A stretch of DNA of 64,000 bases from CAYWIT01 sp964458415 (lineage in GTDB: Bacteria; Pseudomonadota; Alphaproteobacteria; Micavibrionales; UBA2020): the NCBI GenBank assembly GCA_964458415.1, contig CAYWIT010000001.1, forward strand, positions 62,001 to 126,000. Reading direction: 5' to 3'. Within the stretch, counting starts at the first letter, position 1. Every line of letters starts with the position of its first letter. Under the pieces are notes generated by a model, which had not been told where the DNA came from, searched no databases, and saw nothing but the letters and a program-made list of their open reading frames with translations. The position numbers and the translations under genes are program-made. Shown here piece after piece: positions 42,305 through 51,701 of this stretch.

Positions 42305-45300
42305 ATGAGCTATTTTCTTGACCGCCTGACGTTTCTTGCCCAACCCAAGGAGGAATTCTCCAAGGGTCACGGGGTCATGACCTCCGAAAACCGCAAATGG
42401 GAGGAGGCCTATCGCGGGCGCTGGGCGCATGACAAGATTGTGCGCTCGACGCATGGCGTGAACTGCACGGGGTCCTGCTCGTGGAAAATTTACGTCAAGA
42501 ATGGACTTATCACTTGGGAAACGCAGCAGACGGATTATCCGCGCACCCGCCCGGATATGCCCAATCACGAACCGCGCGGCTGTGCGCGGGGGGCAAGCTA
42601 TTCCTGGTATATCTACAGCGCCAATCGTCTGAAGTACCCGATGATTCGCAAGCGTCTGCTGAAGATCTGGCGCGAGGCGAAAAAAACGGAAGGGGATCCG
42701 GTCAAGGCGTGGGCGAAGATTCAATCCGATCCAGAGGCGCGGAAATCCTATCAGGTCGTCCGCGGAATGGGCGGTTTTGTGCGGGCGGAATGGGAAGAAG
42801 TCAATGAGATTATCGCCGCTTCCAATATTCATACGATTAAAAAGCACGGTCCGGACCGTGTTTGCGGGTTTTCGCCTATTCCGGCGATGTCGATGGTGTC
42901 CTATGCGGCCGGCTCGCGCTACCTGTCGCTGATCGGCGGCGTGTGCATGAGCTTTTACGACTGGTATTGCGATTTGCCGCCTTCCTCGCCGCAAACCTGG
43001 GGCGAGCAGACAGACGTGCCCGAAAGCGCTGATTGGTATAATTCAAGCTTTATCATCATGTGGGGTTCGAACGTGCCGCAGACGCGCACGCCGGATGCGC
43101 ATTTTATGACCGAGGTGCGGTATAAGGGCACGCAGGTTGTCACCGTGACTCCGGATTATTCCGAGGCGTCTAAATTCGCCGATATCTGGCTGCACCCGAA
43201 ACAGGGGACCGACGCCGCGCTGGGCATGGCGATGGGGCATGTCATTCTGAAGGAATTCCACCTCGACAAGACAAGCAAGTATTTTGACGAATATTGCCGT
43301 ACTTACAGCGATATGCCTTTTTTGGTCATGCTGGAAAAACAGGGGGATCGCTGGGTGCCGGGCCGGATGGTGCGGGCCTCGGATTTCTCTGATGGTAAAG
43401 GGGAGGCAAATAATCCGGACTGGAAAACCGTTTGCTATGATGAAAAGTCTGGGGACATTGTTGTTCCTACCGGCTCTATCGGTTTCCGCTGGGGCGAGGA
43501 AGGAAAGTGGAATATCGTTCCCAAAGACGCAAAATCGAGCGGCGACATTCTTCCGCGCAAGACGCTGCTGGGCGTACAGGACGAAGTCCTGCCTGTCGGC
43601 TTTGCCTATTTCGGCAATGCGGTGCATGAGCACGGCTATTTTGAGACCAATGCGCAAAAGGACGTCCTGATCAAGAACCTTCCCGTCAAAATGGTGGAAT
43701 TGAAGAGCGGAAAAACCCCGGTCGTGACGGTATTTGACCTTCTTTGTGCGAATTACGGTCTTGATCGCGGACTGGGCGGCGAGGGAGTCGCCAAATCCTA
43801 TGACGATAACGTGCCTTATACGCCGGCGTGGCAGGAAAAGGTAACGGGAGTGCCGCGCGATCAGGTGATCCGCGTTGCACGGGCTTTTGCCGATACGGCG
43901 GACAAGACCAAAGGCAAGTCGATGATCATTATCGGCGCCGCGATGAACCATTGGTATCACATGGATATGAACTATCGCGCCTGCATCAACATGCTGGTTT
44001 TCTGCGGTTGCGTCGGACAGTCCGGCGGTGGCTGGGCGCATTATGTAGGGCAGGAAAAACTGCGTCCGCAAATGGGCTGGGCGCCGCTGGCTTTCGCGCT
44101 CGACTGGGCGCGTCCGCCGCGTCAGCAGAACAGCACATCCTTCTGGTACGCGCATACGGATCAGTGGCGCTATGAAACGCTGGGCCTGCAGGAAATTGTC
44201 TCTCCGCTGGCGGATAAAGCCAAGTGGAAGGGAACCTTGATCGACTGCAATATCCGCTCGGAACGGATGGGCTGGTTGCCGTCGGCGCCGCAGATGCAGA
44301 AAAATCCGCTGGATATCGTGCGCGAGGCCGAAGGATTGGGCAAAGATCCTGTCGAATATACGGTAACCGAGCTGAAGAGCGGCGGTCTGCGCATGTCCTG
44401 TGAAGATCCCGACCATCCCGATAACTGGCCGCGCAACCTGTTTGTCTGGCGCTCGAACTTGCTGGGGTCGAGCGGCAAGGGCCATGAATATTTCCTCAAG
44501 CACCTGCTGGGCACGCAGCATGGCGTGCAGGGCAAGGATCTTGGCACGGATGGCGCGCAGTCAACGACAGAGGCTGTCTGGCATGACGCGGCGCCGGAGG
44601 GCAAGCTGGATCTGCTGGTGACGCTGGATTTCCGCATGTCAACGACCTGTGTTTATTCCGATATCGTGCTGCCGACGGCAAGCTGGTATGAGAAAAACGA
44701 CCTGAACACTTCGGATATGCACCCGTTTATCCATCCATTGTCGGAGGCGATCGCGCCCGTCTGGCAGAGCCGGTCGGACTGGGAGATTTACAAGGGGCTG
44801 GCGAAGAAGTTTTCCGAACTGGCGCCGGGACATCTCGGCGTCGAGAAGGATCTGGTTCTGACGCCGATCATGCATGATACCGCGCAGGAGTTGGCGCAGC
44901 CGGTGGATGTCAAGGACTGGAAACGCGGCGAATGCGAGCCGGTGCCCGGGAAGACCATGCCGTCAATCAAGGTTATCGAGCGCGATTATCCGGCGACTTA
45001 CGAGCGCTTTACGACACTGGGGCCTTTGATGGAAAAGCTGGGCAACGGGGGCAAGGGCATCGCTTGGAATACCGCGCATGAGGTCGATTTCCTCAAAAAA
45101 CTGAACGGCATGAAAAGTGATCGTGCGAAAATCGAGAGCGATATTGATGCCTGCGAGGTTATTCTCAGCCTGGCGCCGGAAACGAATGGCGAGGTGGCGG
45201 TGAAATCATGGGCTTCGCTCAGCAAAATCACCGGACGCGACCACACACATCTGGCCAAGCCGAAAGAGGAAGAGAAATTGCGCTTCCGCGACCTGCAGGC

Positions 45301-46030
45301 GCAGCCGCGCAAGATTATCTCCGCGCCGACGTGGAGCGGGCTTGAATCCGAGCATGTCAGCTATAATGCGGGATATACCAACGTGCATGAATTCATTCCC
45401 TGGCGGACGCTGACGGGGCGCCAGCAGCTTTATCAGGATCATGAATGGATGCGCGCTTTTGGCGAGACGATGGTTTCCTACCGTCCGCCCATCAATACGC
45501 GCACCGTTCACATGATGCTGGAAAAGCATGGTAAAGAGAGTCCGACAGTATTGTTGAACTGGATCACGCCGCATCAGAAATGGGGCATCCACTCGACTTA
45601 TACGGACAATCTCCACATGTTGACGCTGTCACGTGGCGGACCGATCGTCTGGATGAGTGAAACGGACGCAAAAAAAGTTGAGGTCAAGGATAACGACTGG
45701 GTCGAGGTTTTCAACACCAACGGCGCCATTGTTGCCCGTGCCGTCGTTAGCCAGCGGGTAAACGAGGGTATGATGCTGATGTATCACGCACAGGAAAAAC
45801 TCACGAATATGCCGGGCAGCCAGATCACCCAAGCGCGCGGTGGCATTCATAATTCTGTCACGCGGGCGACGGTCAAACCGACGCATATGATCGGCGGCTA
45901 TGCCCAGCAGAGCTATGGTTTCAATTACTACGGCACGGTTGGTTCCAACCGCGACGAGTTTGTTATCGTGCGAAGAATGGACCGGGTTGACTGGATGGAT
46001 GAACCGGCGGAACTGGCGGCGGGAGAATAA
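42305..46030 (+). CDS. narG: Respiratory nitrate reductase alpha subunit
   Basis: 1241 residues from ATG 42305, with GGAG 7 bases upstream. A vestigial twin-arginine-like N-terminus is followed by the FS0 [4Fe-4S] ligands (THGVNCTGSCSW, then PRGCARGASYSW; His plus three Cys). The molybdenum-ligand Asp lies in SSFIIMWGSNVPQTRTPDAH. Other matches are GGVCMSFYDWYCDLPPSSPQ, GCVGQSGGGWAHYVGQEK, VLPTASWYEKNDLNTSDMHP and GGIHNSVTRATVKPTHMIGG. It holds the bis-MGD cofactor and reduces nitrate to nitrite on the cytoplasmic face. Needs MobA (encoded at 51.7 kb) for its cofactor. Confidence 0.98.
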   Translation: MSYFLDRLTFLAQPKEEFSKGHGVMTSENRKWEEAYRGRWAHDKIVRSTHGVNCTGSCSWKIYVKNGLITWETQQTDYPRTRPDMPNHEPRGCARGASYSWYIYSANRLKYPMIRKRLLKIWREAKKTEGDPVKAWAKIQSDPEARKSYQVVRGMGGFVRAEWEEVNEIIAASNIHTIKKHGPDRVCGFSPIPAMSMVSYAAGSRYLSLIGGVCMSFYDWYCDLPPSSPQTWGEQTDVPESADWYNSSFIIMWGSNVPQTRTPDAHFMTEVRYKGTQVVTVTPDYSEASKFADIWLHPKQGTDAALGMAMGHVILKEFHLDKTSKYFDEYCRTYSDMPFLVMLEKQGDRWVPGRMVRASDFSDGKGEANNPDWKTVCYDEKSGDIVVPTGSIGFRWGEEGKWNIVPKDAKSSGDILPRKTLLGVQDEVLPVGFAYFGNAVHEHGYFETNAQKDVLIKNLPVKMVELKSGKTPVVTVFDLLCANYGLDRGLGGEGVAKSYDDNVPYTPAWQEKVTGVPRDQVIRVARAFADTADKTKGKSMIIIGAAMNHWYHMDMNYRACINMLVFCGCVGQSGGGWAHYVGQEKLRPQMGWAPLAFALDWARPPRQQNSTSFWYAHTDQWRYETLGLQEIVSPLADKAKWKGTLIDCNIRSERMGWLPSAPQMQKNPLDIVREAEGLGKDPVEYTVTELKSGGLRMSCEDPDHPDNWPRNLFVWRSNLLGSSGKGHEYFLKHLLGTQHGVQGKDLGTDGAQSTTEAVWHDAAPEGKLDLLVTLDFRMSTTCVYSDIVLPTASWYEKNDLNTSDMHPFIHPLSEAIAPVWQSRSDWEIYKGLAKKFSELAPGHLGVEKDLVLTPIMHDTAQELAQPVDVKDWKRGECEPVPGKTMPSIKVIERDYPATYERFTTLGPLMEKLGNGGKGIAWNTAHEVDFLKKLNGMKSDRAKIESDIDACEVILSLAPETNGEVAVKSWASLSKITGRDHTHLAKPKEEEKLRFRDLQAQPRKIISAPTWSGLESEHVSYNAGYTNVHEFIPWRTLTGRQQLYQDHEWMRAFGETMVSYRPPINTRTVHMMLEKHGKESPTVLLNWITPHQKWGIHSTYTDNLHMLTLSRGGPIVWMSETDAKKVEVKDNDWVEVFNTNGAIVARAVVSQRVNEGMMLMYHAQEKLTNMPGSQITQARGGIHNSVTRATVKPTHMIGGYAQQSYGFNYYGTVGSNRDEFVIVRRMDRVDWMDEPAELAAGE

Positions 46031-46032
46031 AC

Positions 46033-47607
46033 ATGAAAATACGCGCGCAAATCGGTATGGTATTGAATCTTGACAAGTGTATCGGCTGTCATACCTGCTC
46101 CGTGACTTGTAAAAACGTATGGACCTCCAGAGAGGGCGTCGAATACGTCTGGTTCAACAACGTCGAGACGAAACCCGGAGTGGGTTATCCGAAGGAATGG
46201 GAAAATCAGGACAAGTGGAACGGTGGCTGGGTTCGCAAAAAGGGCGGGGCGATCGAGCCCAAGATCGGCGGGCGCTGGCGCGTTCTGGCCAAGATTTTCG
46301 GCAATCCTGACCTGCCGGAGATTGATGATTATTACGAACCCTTCACCTTCGACTACGAGCATCTGCAAAAAGCGCCTGAAATGAAGACGATGCCGACCGC
46401 GCGGCCGCGTTCGCTGGTGTCCGGCGAGCGGATGGAGAAGATCAACTGGGGACCGAACTGGGAGGAAATTCTAGGGACGGAGTTCGAGCATCGTAAAAAA
46501 GACAAGAACTTTGACGGTATCGAGAAGGAAATCTACGGCGAATTTGAAAACACCTTCATGATGTATTTGCCGCGTCTTTGCGAACATTGTCTGAATCCAA
46601 CTTGCGTGGCGGCCTGTCCGTCGGGCTCGATTTACAAGCGCGAAGAGGACGGCATTGTTCTTGTCGATCAGGACAAGTGCCGCGGCTGGCGGATGTGTAT
46701 TTCCGGCTGCCCCTATAAAAAGATTTATTATAACTGGAAATCCGGCAAGGCGGAGAAGTGCACGTTCTGCTATCCGCGTATTGAGAACGGGGAGCCGACG
46801 GTCTGTTCGGAAACCTGTGTCGGGCGGATCCGCTATCTTGGTGTCATGCTTTACGATGCCGATCGTATATCGGAAGCGGCATCGGTCGAAAATGTCGAGG
46901 ATCTGTATGAAGCGCAGCTGGGTATTTTCCTCAATCCGCACGATCCGGAGGTCATCGCGCAGGCACGGCGGGACGGTATTCCTGAAAACTGGATTACCGG
47001 CGCGCAAAATTCCCCCGTCTATAAAATGGCGATGGAGTGGAAGGTCGCTTTCCCGCTGCATCCGGAATATCGCACCTTGCCGATGGTTTGGTATATTCCG
47101 CCATTGAGCCCGCTGCAGGCAGCGGCGCAGTCCGGCAAGATTCCCACAACGGCTGACGGTATCATGCCGGATCTGGACCAGCTCCGTATCCCGGTGAAAT
47201 ATCTTGCCAACCTGCTGACCGGGGGAAAGATCGAGCCTGTCAAGCTGGCGCTGAAACGTATGATGGCCATGCGTCACTTCATGCGTGGACGTCATGTCGA
47301 GGGCAAGGATGACGCCATGGTTTTGGCCTCTGTCGGCATTGATACCAGAACGGTGGAGGACATGTACAAGGTCATGGCGATTGCGAATTACGAAGATCGC
47401 TATGTGATTCCGACCGGTCATCGTGAGGAAACTATTGATGCCTATGGCGCCCGTGGATCTTGCGGATTCAGTTTTGGCAATGGCTGTTCCAGCCATTCCA
47501 ACAGCAATGTCGATTTGTTCGAAAACAGCAAGACTTATGGCGGAAAGGCCAGCGGCTGTAAAGACAACCGCATCAATACAATATTCAAGCGGGATTTTGA
47601 ATCATGA
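46033..47607 (+). CDS. narH: Respiratory nitrate reductase beta subunit
   Basis: 524 residues, starting 2 bases after narG. Four iron-sulfur clusters are indicated by CIGCHTCSVTCKNVW, LCEHCLNPTCVAACPSGSIY, DKCRGWRMCISGCPYKK (with Trp in place of one Cys, giving the [3Fe-4S] cluster) and KCTFCYPRIENGEPTVCSET. It passes electrons from NarI haems to NarG. The C-terminus has a Cys/Ser-rich SCGFSFGNGCSSHSNSNVD stretch that is longer than I expect for E. coli NarH. Confidence 0.98.
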   Translation: MKIRAQIGMVLNLDKCIGCHTCSVTCKNVWTSREGVEYVWFNNVETKPGVGYPKEWENQDKWNGGWVRKKGGAIEPKIGGRWRVLAKIFGNPDLPEIDDYYEPFTFDYEHLQKAPEMKTMPTARPRSLVSGERMEKINWGPNWEEILGTEFEHRKKDKNFDGIEKEIYGEFENTFMMYLPRLCEHCLNPTCVAACPSGSIYKREEDGIVLVDQDKCRGWRMCISGCPYKKIYYNWKSGKAEKCTFCYPRIENGEPTVCSETCVGRIRYLGVMLYDADRISEAASVENVEDLYEAQLGIFLNPHDPEVIAQARRDGIPENWITGAQNSPVYKMAMEWKVAFPLHPEYRTLPMVWYIPPLSPLQAAAQSGKIPTTADGIMPDLDQLRIPVKYLANLLTGGKIEPVKLALKRMMAMRHFMRGRHVEGKDDAMVLASVGIDTRTVEDMYKVMAIANYEDRYVIPTGHREETIDAYGARGSCGFSFGNGCSSHSNSNVDLFENSKTYGGKASGCKDNRINTIFKRDFES

Positions 47608-48308
47608 AAACACTGAAAATACTGGGATTGCTACTGACCTATCCAGGGCGCGAGCTTGTTTCGGCGCTGCCGGAGCTCTTGACGGTGCTGAAAGAAGAAG
47701 CCTGGTTGCCGCAGGAGAATATTGCGCGGATTGAAAACCTTGCGGCTTGGCTGACGATGACGGATTTGCTCGACGTACAGGAAGGCTATGTCAGCCTGTT
47801 TGATCGCACGCCGTCTCTTTGCCTGCATTTGTTTGAGCATGTGCACGGGGACAGCCGCGATCGTGGCCCGGCCATGGTCGATCTGGCGGAGGTTTACCGC
47901 GGACACGGCTTCGAGGTCGCCGGCGAGGAAACGCCGGATTATCTGCCGCTGTTTCTGGAGTATCTCTCCCTGCGGCCCGCTGCCGAAGCGCGGGAAAACC
48001 TTGATAACGCGATTGATATCATCGCGGCAATCCGCAAGCGGCTGGAAAAGCGTGAAACGCCCTATGCCGCCGTTTTTGCCGCTTTGGAAAGCGCGGCGGC
48101 GCGCAAGCCGGACGATGTGGCTGTGCAGAGAGCCTTGCAGAAGGCTTCCGGCGCTCCGGCGACCGAACGTGAGCTTGATGCGGCATGGGAAGAGCAGTTT
48201 GCCTTTGACGGCGATGGACAAAGCGGAGGCAGCTGCCCCAAGGTCGGGAATATGATGTCGCGCCTGAAGGAAATGGAATCCACAAAGGAGAAAGGGACGT
48301 TATCATGA
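47604..48308 (+). CDS. narJ: Nitrate reductase assembly chaperone NarJ
   Basis: 234 residues; ATG overlaps the narH stop. TorD-like helical protein: TLKILGLLLTYPGRELVSAL, LLDVQEGYVSLFDRTPSLCL HLFEHVHGDSRDRGPAMV and PDYLPLFLEYLSL are diagnostic. It binds apo-NarG and allows cofactor insertion before membrane attachment. The tail is rich in Gly/Glu/Lys. Confidence 0.95.
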   Translation: MKTLKILGLLLTYPGRELVSALPELLTVLKEEAWLPQENIARIENLAAWLTMTDLLDVQEGYVSLFDRTPSLCLHLFEHVHGDSRDRGPAMVDLAEVYRGHGFEVAGEETPDYLPLFLEYLSLRPAAEARENLDNAIDIIAAIRKRLEKRETPYAAVFAALESAAARKPDDVAVQRALQKASGAPATERELDAAWEEQFAFDGDGQSGGSCPKVGNMMSRLKEMESTKEKGTLS

Positions 48309-48982
48309 ATTATTTCCTGTTCCAGATTCTGCCTTATATAGCGATATTGACCTGCGTTCTTGGCAGTATCCTGCGTTTTGACCGGGATCCTTATTCATGG
48401 CGCAGCAAATCCAGCCAGCTTTTGCGCAAGAAGCAGCTTATCGTCGGCAGCGTGCTGTTTCACGTCGGGATTCTGATTGTTCTGGCGGGCCACGCCGTAG
48501 GCCTGTTGACGCCGATTTGGGTGTTCGATTTTATCGGCATCAGCCATGGCGCCAAACAGCTGATGGCGATTGTTGTCGGCGGCGTTGCGGGTATGGTCTG
48601 TCTCGTGGGGCTTCTGATGTTGCTGCACCGCCGCTTGACGGATCCGCGGATCCGCAATACCAGCTCCTTTGCGGATATCGCGATATTGTTTCTCCTGCTG
48701 GCGCAATTGCTGCTGGGACTTTCAACGATTTTTGTCTCCATGCAGCACCTGAATGGGGAGGAAATGGTCAAGTTCATGCTCTGGGTGCAATATATCCTGA
48801 CCTTCCGAGAAGGGGCTTCGGAGTTTGTCGCGGATGTTGCACTGGTTTTCAAGCTGCATCTGACGCTTGGAATGTTCCTCTTTATCGTTTTCCCCTTCAC
48901 GCGTCTGGTGCATATATTGAGTGCGCCGGTAGGGTATATCTTCCGCAAGCAGTATCAAATCGTGAGACGGAGAGAAATCTGA
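48305..48982 (+). CDS. narI: Respiratory nitrate reductase gamma subunit (cytochrome b)
   Basis: 225 residues, five membrane segments. Begins YFLFQILPYIAILTCVLGS with YSWRSKSSQLL, then GSVLFHVGILIVLAGHAVG and the C-terminal FKLHLTLGMFLFIVFPFTRL VHILSAP, supplying the haem b histidines. It oxidises quinol at the membrane and sends electrons to NarH. Overlaps narJ by 4 bases and the ppiC-like gene by the TGATG junction. Confidence 0.97.
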   Translation: MNYFLFQILPYIAILTCVLGSILRFDRDPYSWRSKSSQLLRKKQLIVGSVLFHVGILIVLAGHAVGLLTPIWVFDFIGISHGAKQLMAIVVGGVAGMVCLVGLLMLLHRRLTDPRIRNTSSFADIAILFLLLAQLLLGLSTIFVSMQHLNGEEMVKFMLWVQYILTFREGASEFVADVALVFKLHLTLGMFLFIVFPFTRLVHILSAPVGYIFRKQYQIVRRREI

Positions 48983-49782
48983 TGTCGGCAGCCGCACATT
49001 CGGGAGAGCAGAAAGCGCGGATCAGTGTCAACGGGGTCGGGATCACGCAGGCGCAGATTGATGCGGAGGTGCAACATCATCCGGCACCGGATTTCTTCTC
49101 CGCGCAGGAGGCGGCGGCGCGGGCGCTGGTGGTGCGGGAGCTTTTGTTGCAGCAGGCAGAAAAGCTCGGTCTGTACGAGAGGAACGTAACCAGCCCGGAA
49201 AAGGCCATCGAGGAATTGCTGGCACGTGAAGTGATCACGCCGGAGCCTGATGACGAAATCTGTCGCCGGTATTTCGAGAACAATCGTAAAAAGTTCGTGA
49301 CGACGCCGCTTTATGAGGCGTCGCATATTCTCTTTCTGGCGCCGCCGGAAGAAGTGGAAGCACGGCGGCAGGCTTTTGAAAAGGCGGAGAAAGCGATTGC
49401 GCATTTGCGTGCGCATCCGGAGGATTTCGCAAAGTTTGCCGAGAGCCATTCTGCCTGCTCATCCGGAAGGTCCGGGGGGCATCTCGGTCAGATCGGGAAG
49501 GGACAGACCCTTCCTCCTTTCGAAGCGGCGCTGGCCATGCTGTCTGAGGGGGAAATCAGCAAGGAGCCGGTGGCAACGGAGGTCGGGTATCACGTCATCC
49601 ATCTGGGCCGTAAGGTTGAGGGACGGGAAATGCCTTATGAAGCTGTACGGGACTGGATTGCGAATTTTCTGAAGGACAAAAGCTATCATCAGGCCGTACG
49701 GCAGTATATTCAAGTATTGGCGGGGCAGGCGGCAATCATTGGCATCAAGATTACCCAATCCGACTCGCCCTTGGTGCAGTAA
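48982..49782 (+). CDS. Parvulin-type peptidyl-prolyl isomerase of the nar operon
   Basis: 266 residues from ATG 48982, overlapping the narI stop. N-terminal SurA/NifM-like helical part (VNGVGITQAQIDAEVQHHPA, ALVVRELLLQQAEKLGLYER) and a PpiC domain (about 130-230: YEASHILFLAPPEEVEARRQ, FAKFAESHSACSSGRSGGHL GQIGKGQTLPPFEAAL, GYHVIHLGRK). No signal peptide is seen, so it is probably cytoplasmic like NifM. Parvulins at the end of nar operons are thought to help fold the nitrate reductase; that role is inferred here. Confidence 0.9.
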   Translation: MSAAAHSGEQKARISVNGVGITQAQIDAEVQHHPAPDFFSAQEAAARALVVRELLLQQAEKLGLYERNVTSPEKAIEELLAREVITPEPDDEICRRYFENNRKKFVTTPLYEASHILFLAPPEEVEARRQAFEKAEKAIAHLRAHPEDFAKFAESHSACSSGRSGGHLGQIGKGQTLPPFEAALAMLSEGEISKEPVATEVGYHVIHLGRKVEGREMPYEAVRDWIANFLKDKSYHQAVRQYIQVLAGQAAIIGIKITQSDSPLVQ

Positions 49783-50957
49783 TGGCTGTTATAGATAAAT
49801 TGTTTTCCGACCCTGTCTGGGGCCGCGGATTCAGGCCATTCTTTATGGCCGGGGCAGGTTTCGCCGTAATCTCCCTTCCTTATTGGGCGCTGGTTTTTGC
49901 GGGGACGCTTTCCGGCCCTGTCGGCCATCTTGCCGATCCGATGCTCTGGCATGCGCATGAGATGATATTCGGCTTTACTCTGGCGATTATTTCAGGATTT
50001 CTGCTAACGGCGGTTGCGAACTGGACCGGTTGGGCGCCGGTGCGGGGGGCGCATCTCGCGGCATTGCTTGCCGTCTGGGGGGCGGGGCGTATCTTCATGT
50101 CTTTTTCCGTTCTGCCGGCTATGGCGGCAAATTTTATCGATCTGCTTTTTATTCCGCTGCTAGCCATCAGCCTGTTTGTGCCGTTGTGGAAGAAGAGGGA
50201 TATCAGGAACTTTGTTTTTCTGGGCCTATTGACAGGGTTGTTTTTGTGCAATCTGGGTTTTCATGCCACGGCTTCACGCGATTTTCTGCTGGCGGCGCTT
50301 CTGCTTGTCATGACGGTGGTGTCGATTGTCGGGGGGCGCGTGGTGCCTTCTTTTACAGTGGCGTGGCTGCGGTTTCACGGGACACCGGCGGTGCAAAGAA
50401 ACCTGCTGATTCCCGATACGATCGGTGGCGTTTTATTCATTGCGCTATCCGTACTGGCGCTCTTCGGGCAGTTTGAGGGTGTTGTTTTTGGCGGGACCAG
50501 TTTTATTCTCTGCGGCGTTTTGTTATGGCGTATCTCCCGCCATTATCCGCAGAAATCGCTGGCAGAGCCGATGCTGTGGATTCTGCACGCCGGGTTTGCG
50601 TGGATGGCATTGGGGGTTTTCCTGCTGGGATTGTCCGCTTTTGATACTGTCCCCTTGTCAATTGCGCTGCATGCATTGACAACCGGATCTATCGGCAGTT
50701 TTGTGATCGGGATGATCTCCCGCGTGTCTTTGGGGCATACGGGGCGTGAAATCATTGCAGGCAAGGCAACCGTAGCTACTTTCTATATGATCCAGTTGGC
50801 AGCGCTGCTGCGGGTCTTTGCGGGATTCTTCGTGCCGGAGTTATATGTCTGGTGGATTGGCCTATCGGCGGTGTTATGGGCGCTGGCCTTCGGCACGTTT
50901 ATTGTCGTTTATGCGCCGATTTTATGGGGCCGCCGCGCAGACGGGTTGCTCGCCTGA
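49782..50957 (+). CDS. nnrS: NnrS family membrane protein
   Basis: 391 residues, about twelve membrane segments. The family motif is LWHAHEMIFGFTLAIISGFL, with LTAVANWTGWAPVRGAHLA, GRVVPSFTVAWL and TGSIGSFVIGMISRVSLGHT GR. NnrS proteins bind haem and copper and relieve nitrosative stress from NO, a by-product of nitrite accumulation. The ATG overlaps the ppiC-like stop, making it the last gene of narK1-narK2-narGHJI-ppiC-nnrS. Its last 36 bases overlap the convergent crp/fnr gene. Confidence 0.93.
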   Translation: MAVIDKLFSDPVWGRGFRPFFMAGAGFAVISLPYWALVFAGTLSGPVGHLADPMLWHAHEMIFGFTLAIISGFLLTAVANWTGWAPVRGAHLAALLAVWGAGRIFMSFSVLPAMAANFIDLLFIPLLAISLFVPLWKKRDIRNFVFLGLLTGLFLCNLGFHATASRDFLLAALLLVMTVVSIVGGRVVPSFTVAWLRFHGTPAVQRNLLIPDTIGGVLFIALSVLALFGQFEGVVFGGTSFILCGVLLWRISRHYPQKSLAEPMLWILHAGFAWMALGVFLLGLSAFDTVPLSIALHALTTGSIGSFVIGMISRVSLGHTGREIIAGKATVATFYMIQLAALLRVFAGFFVPELYVWWIGLSAVLWALAFGTFIVVYAPILWGRRADGLLA

Positions 50958-51638
50958 GAAGTCGCAGAATTCGACCAGTTTTTGCGGCGTATGAATGATA
51001 ATCTTTTTCCCCTGCGTCTCGACCCCGTAAGGTTCCAGTTTGGCGAGAGCGCGGGAAAAGGTTTCCGGCTGGATATTCAGGCGGGTGGAGATCAGGGATT
51101 TATCATAGGGCAGCTCCACAAGCAGGGGGCCTGCGCTTTCATCCTGATGATGTTGGCAGAATTTTAACAGAAACGTGCCGATTCTCTGCGGCGCGGTGCG
51201 GGCTGTGACCTGTTCAAGCTGTTGGACAAGATAATGCTGCCGCGACGCGATGGCACCAAGTATTTTAAGCGCAAAGAGACTGTCCTCGCTTATTTTTTCT
51301 ACAAAATAGCTGCGGGGGATTTCCAGCAGGACAGCGTCTTCAATAGCTTCGGCACTCACGGGGTAGGTTTGTTTTTCGTTAAAAACGGCGGCTTCGGCAA
51401 AAGTCTCGCCGGGACCGAAGATGTGGATAATCACCTCCCCGCCTTCGCGCGAGGTGCGGTAGAGCTTTACCCATCCCCGGATGATAATAAAGAAGCTTTC
51501 GGCCTTGTCGCCCATATCGAAAATCAGGCTTCCTTTTTGCAGCCTTTTTTCATGGACATGCTCGGCCAGGTTCTGAAGGGCCTTTTCGTCGAGGCCTTGA
51601 AAAAAGGGGGATTTTATCAGAACTTCTGTTGTATTCAT
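50922..51638 (-). CDS. Crp/Fnr-family regulator (DNR/NnrR-like)
   Basis: 238 residues. Sensor domain FFQGLDEKALQNLAEHVHEK, GSLIFDMGDKAESFFIIIRG, FGPGETFAEAAVFNEKQTYP and a helix-turn-helix YDKSLISTRLNIQPETFSRA. It lacks N-terminal iron-sulfur cysteines, as do the NO-responsive DNR and NnrR proteins, which may use haem; one cysteine pair (EFCDFSGEQPVC) remains near the end. A role in NO or nitrite response is inferred from lying tail-to-tail with nnrS. Recognises probably an FNR-like sequence, judging by the E..SR recognition helix (ETFSRAL). Confidence 0.9.
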   Translation of the reverse strand: MNTTEVLIKSPFFQGLDEKALQNLAEHVHEKRLQKGSLIFDMGDKAESFFIIIRGWVKLYRTSREGGEVIIHIFGPGETFAEAAVFNEKQTYPVSAEAIEDAVLLEIPRSYFVEKISEDSLFALKILGAIASRQHYLVQQLEQVTARTAPQRIGTFLLKFCQHHQDESAGPLLVELPYDKSLISTRLNIQPETFSRALAKLEPYGVETQGKKIIIHTPQKLVEFCDFSGEQPVCAAAP

Positions 51639-51701
51639 GGCGCTGCCCTTATGTTAGCGTATAGTATAAATGACACACCAAAAGCATAAAAGGGAATATT
51701 T

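Noticed and set aside
43043..44521. 492-codon minus-strand open frame inside narG
   Set aside because: Antisense shadow of a gene with intact catalytic motifs; Arg/His-rich composition typical of such shadows.
48397..48981. Upstream extension of the ppiC-like gene inside narI
   Set aside because: The frame is open by chance across narI; the ATG at 48982 couples to the narI stop and starts the family-like sequence.
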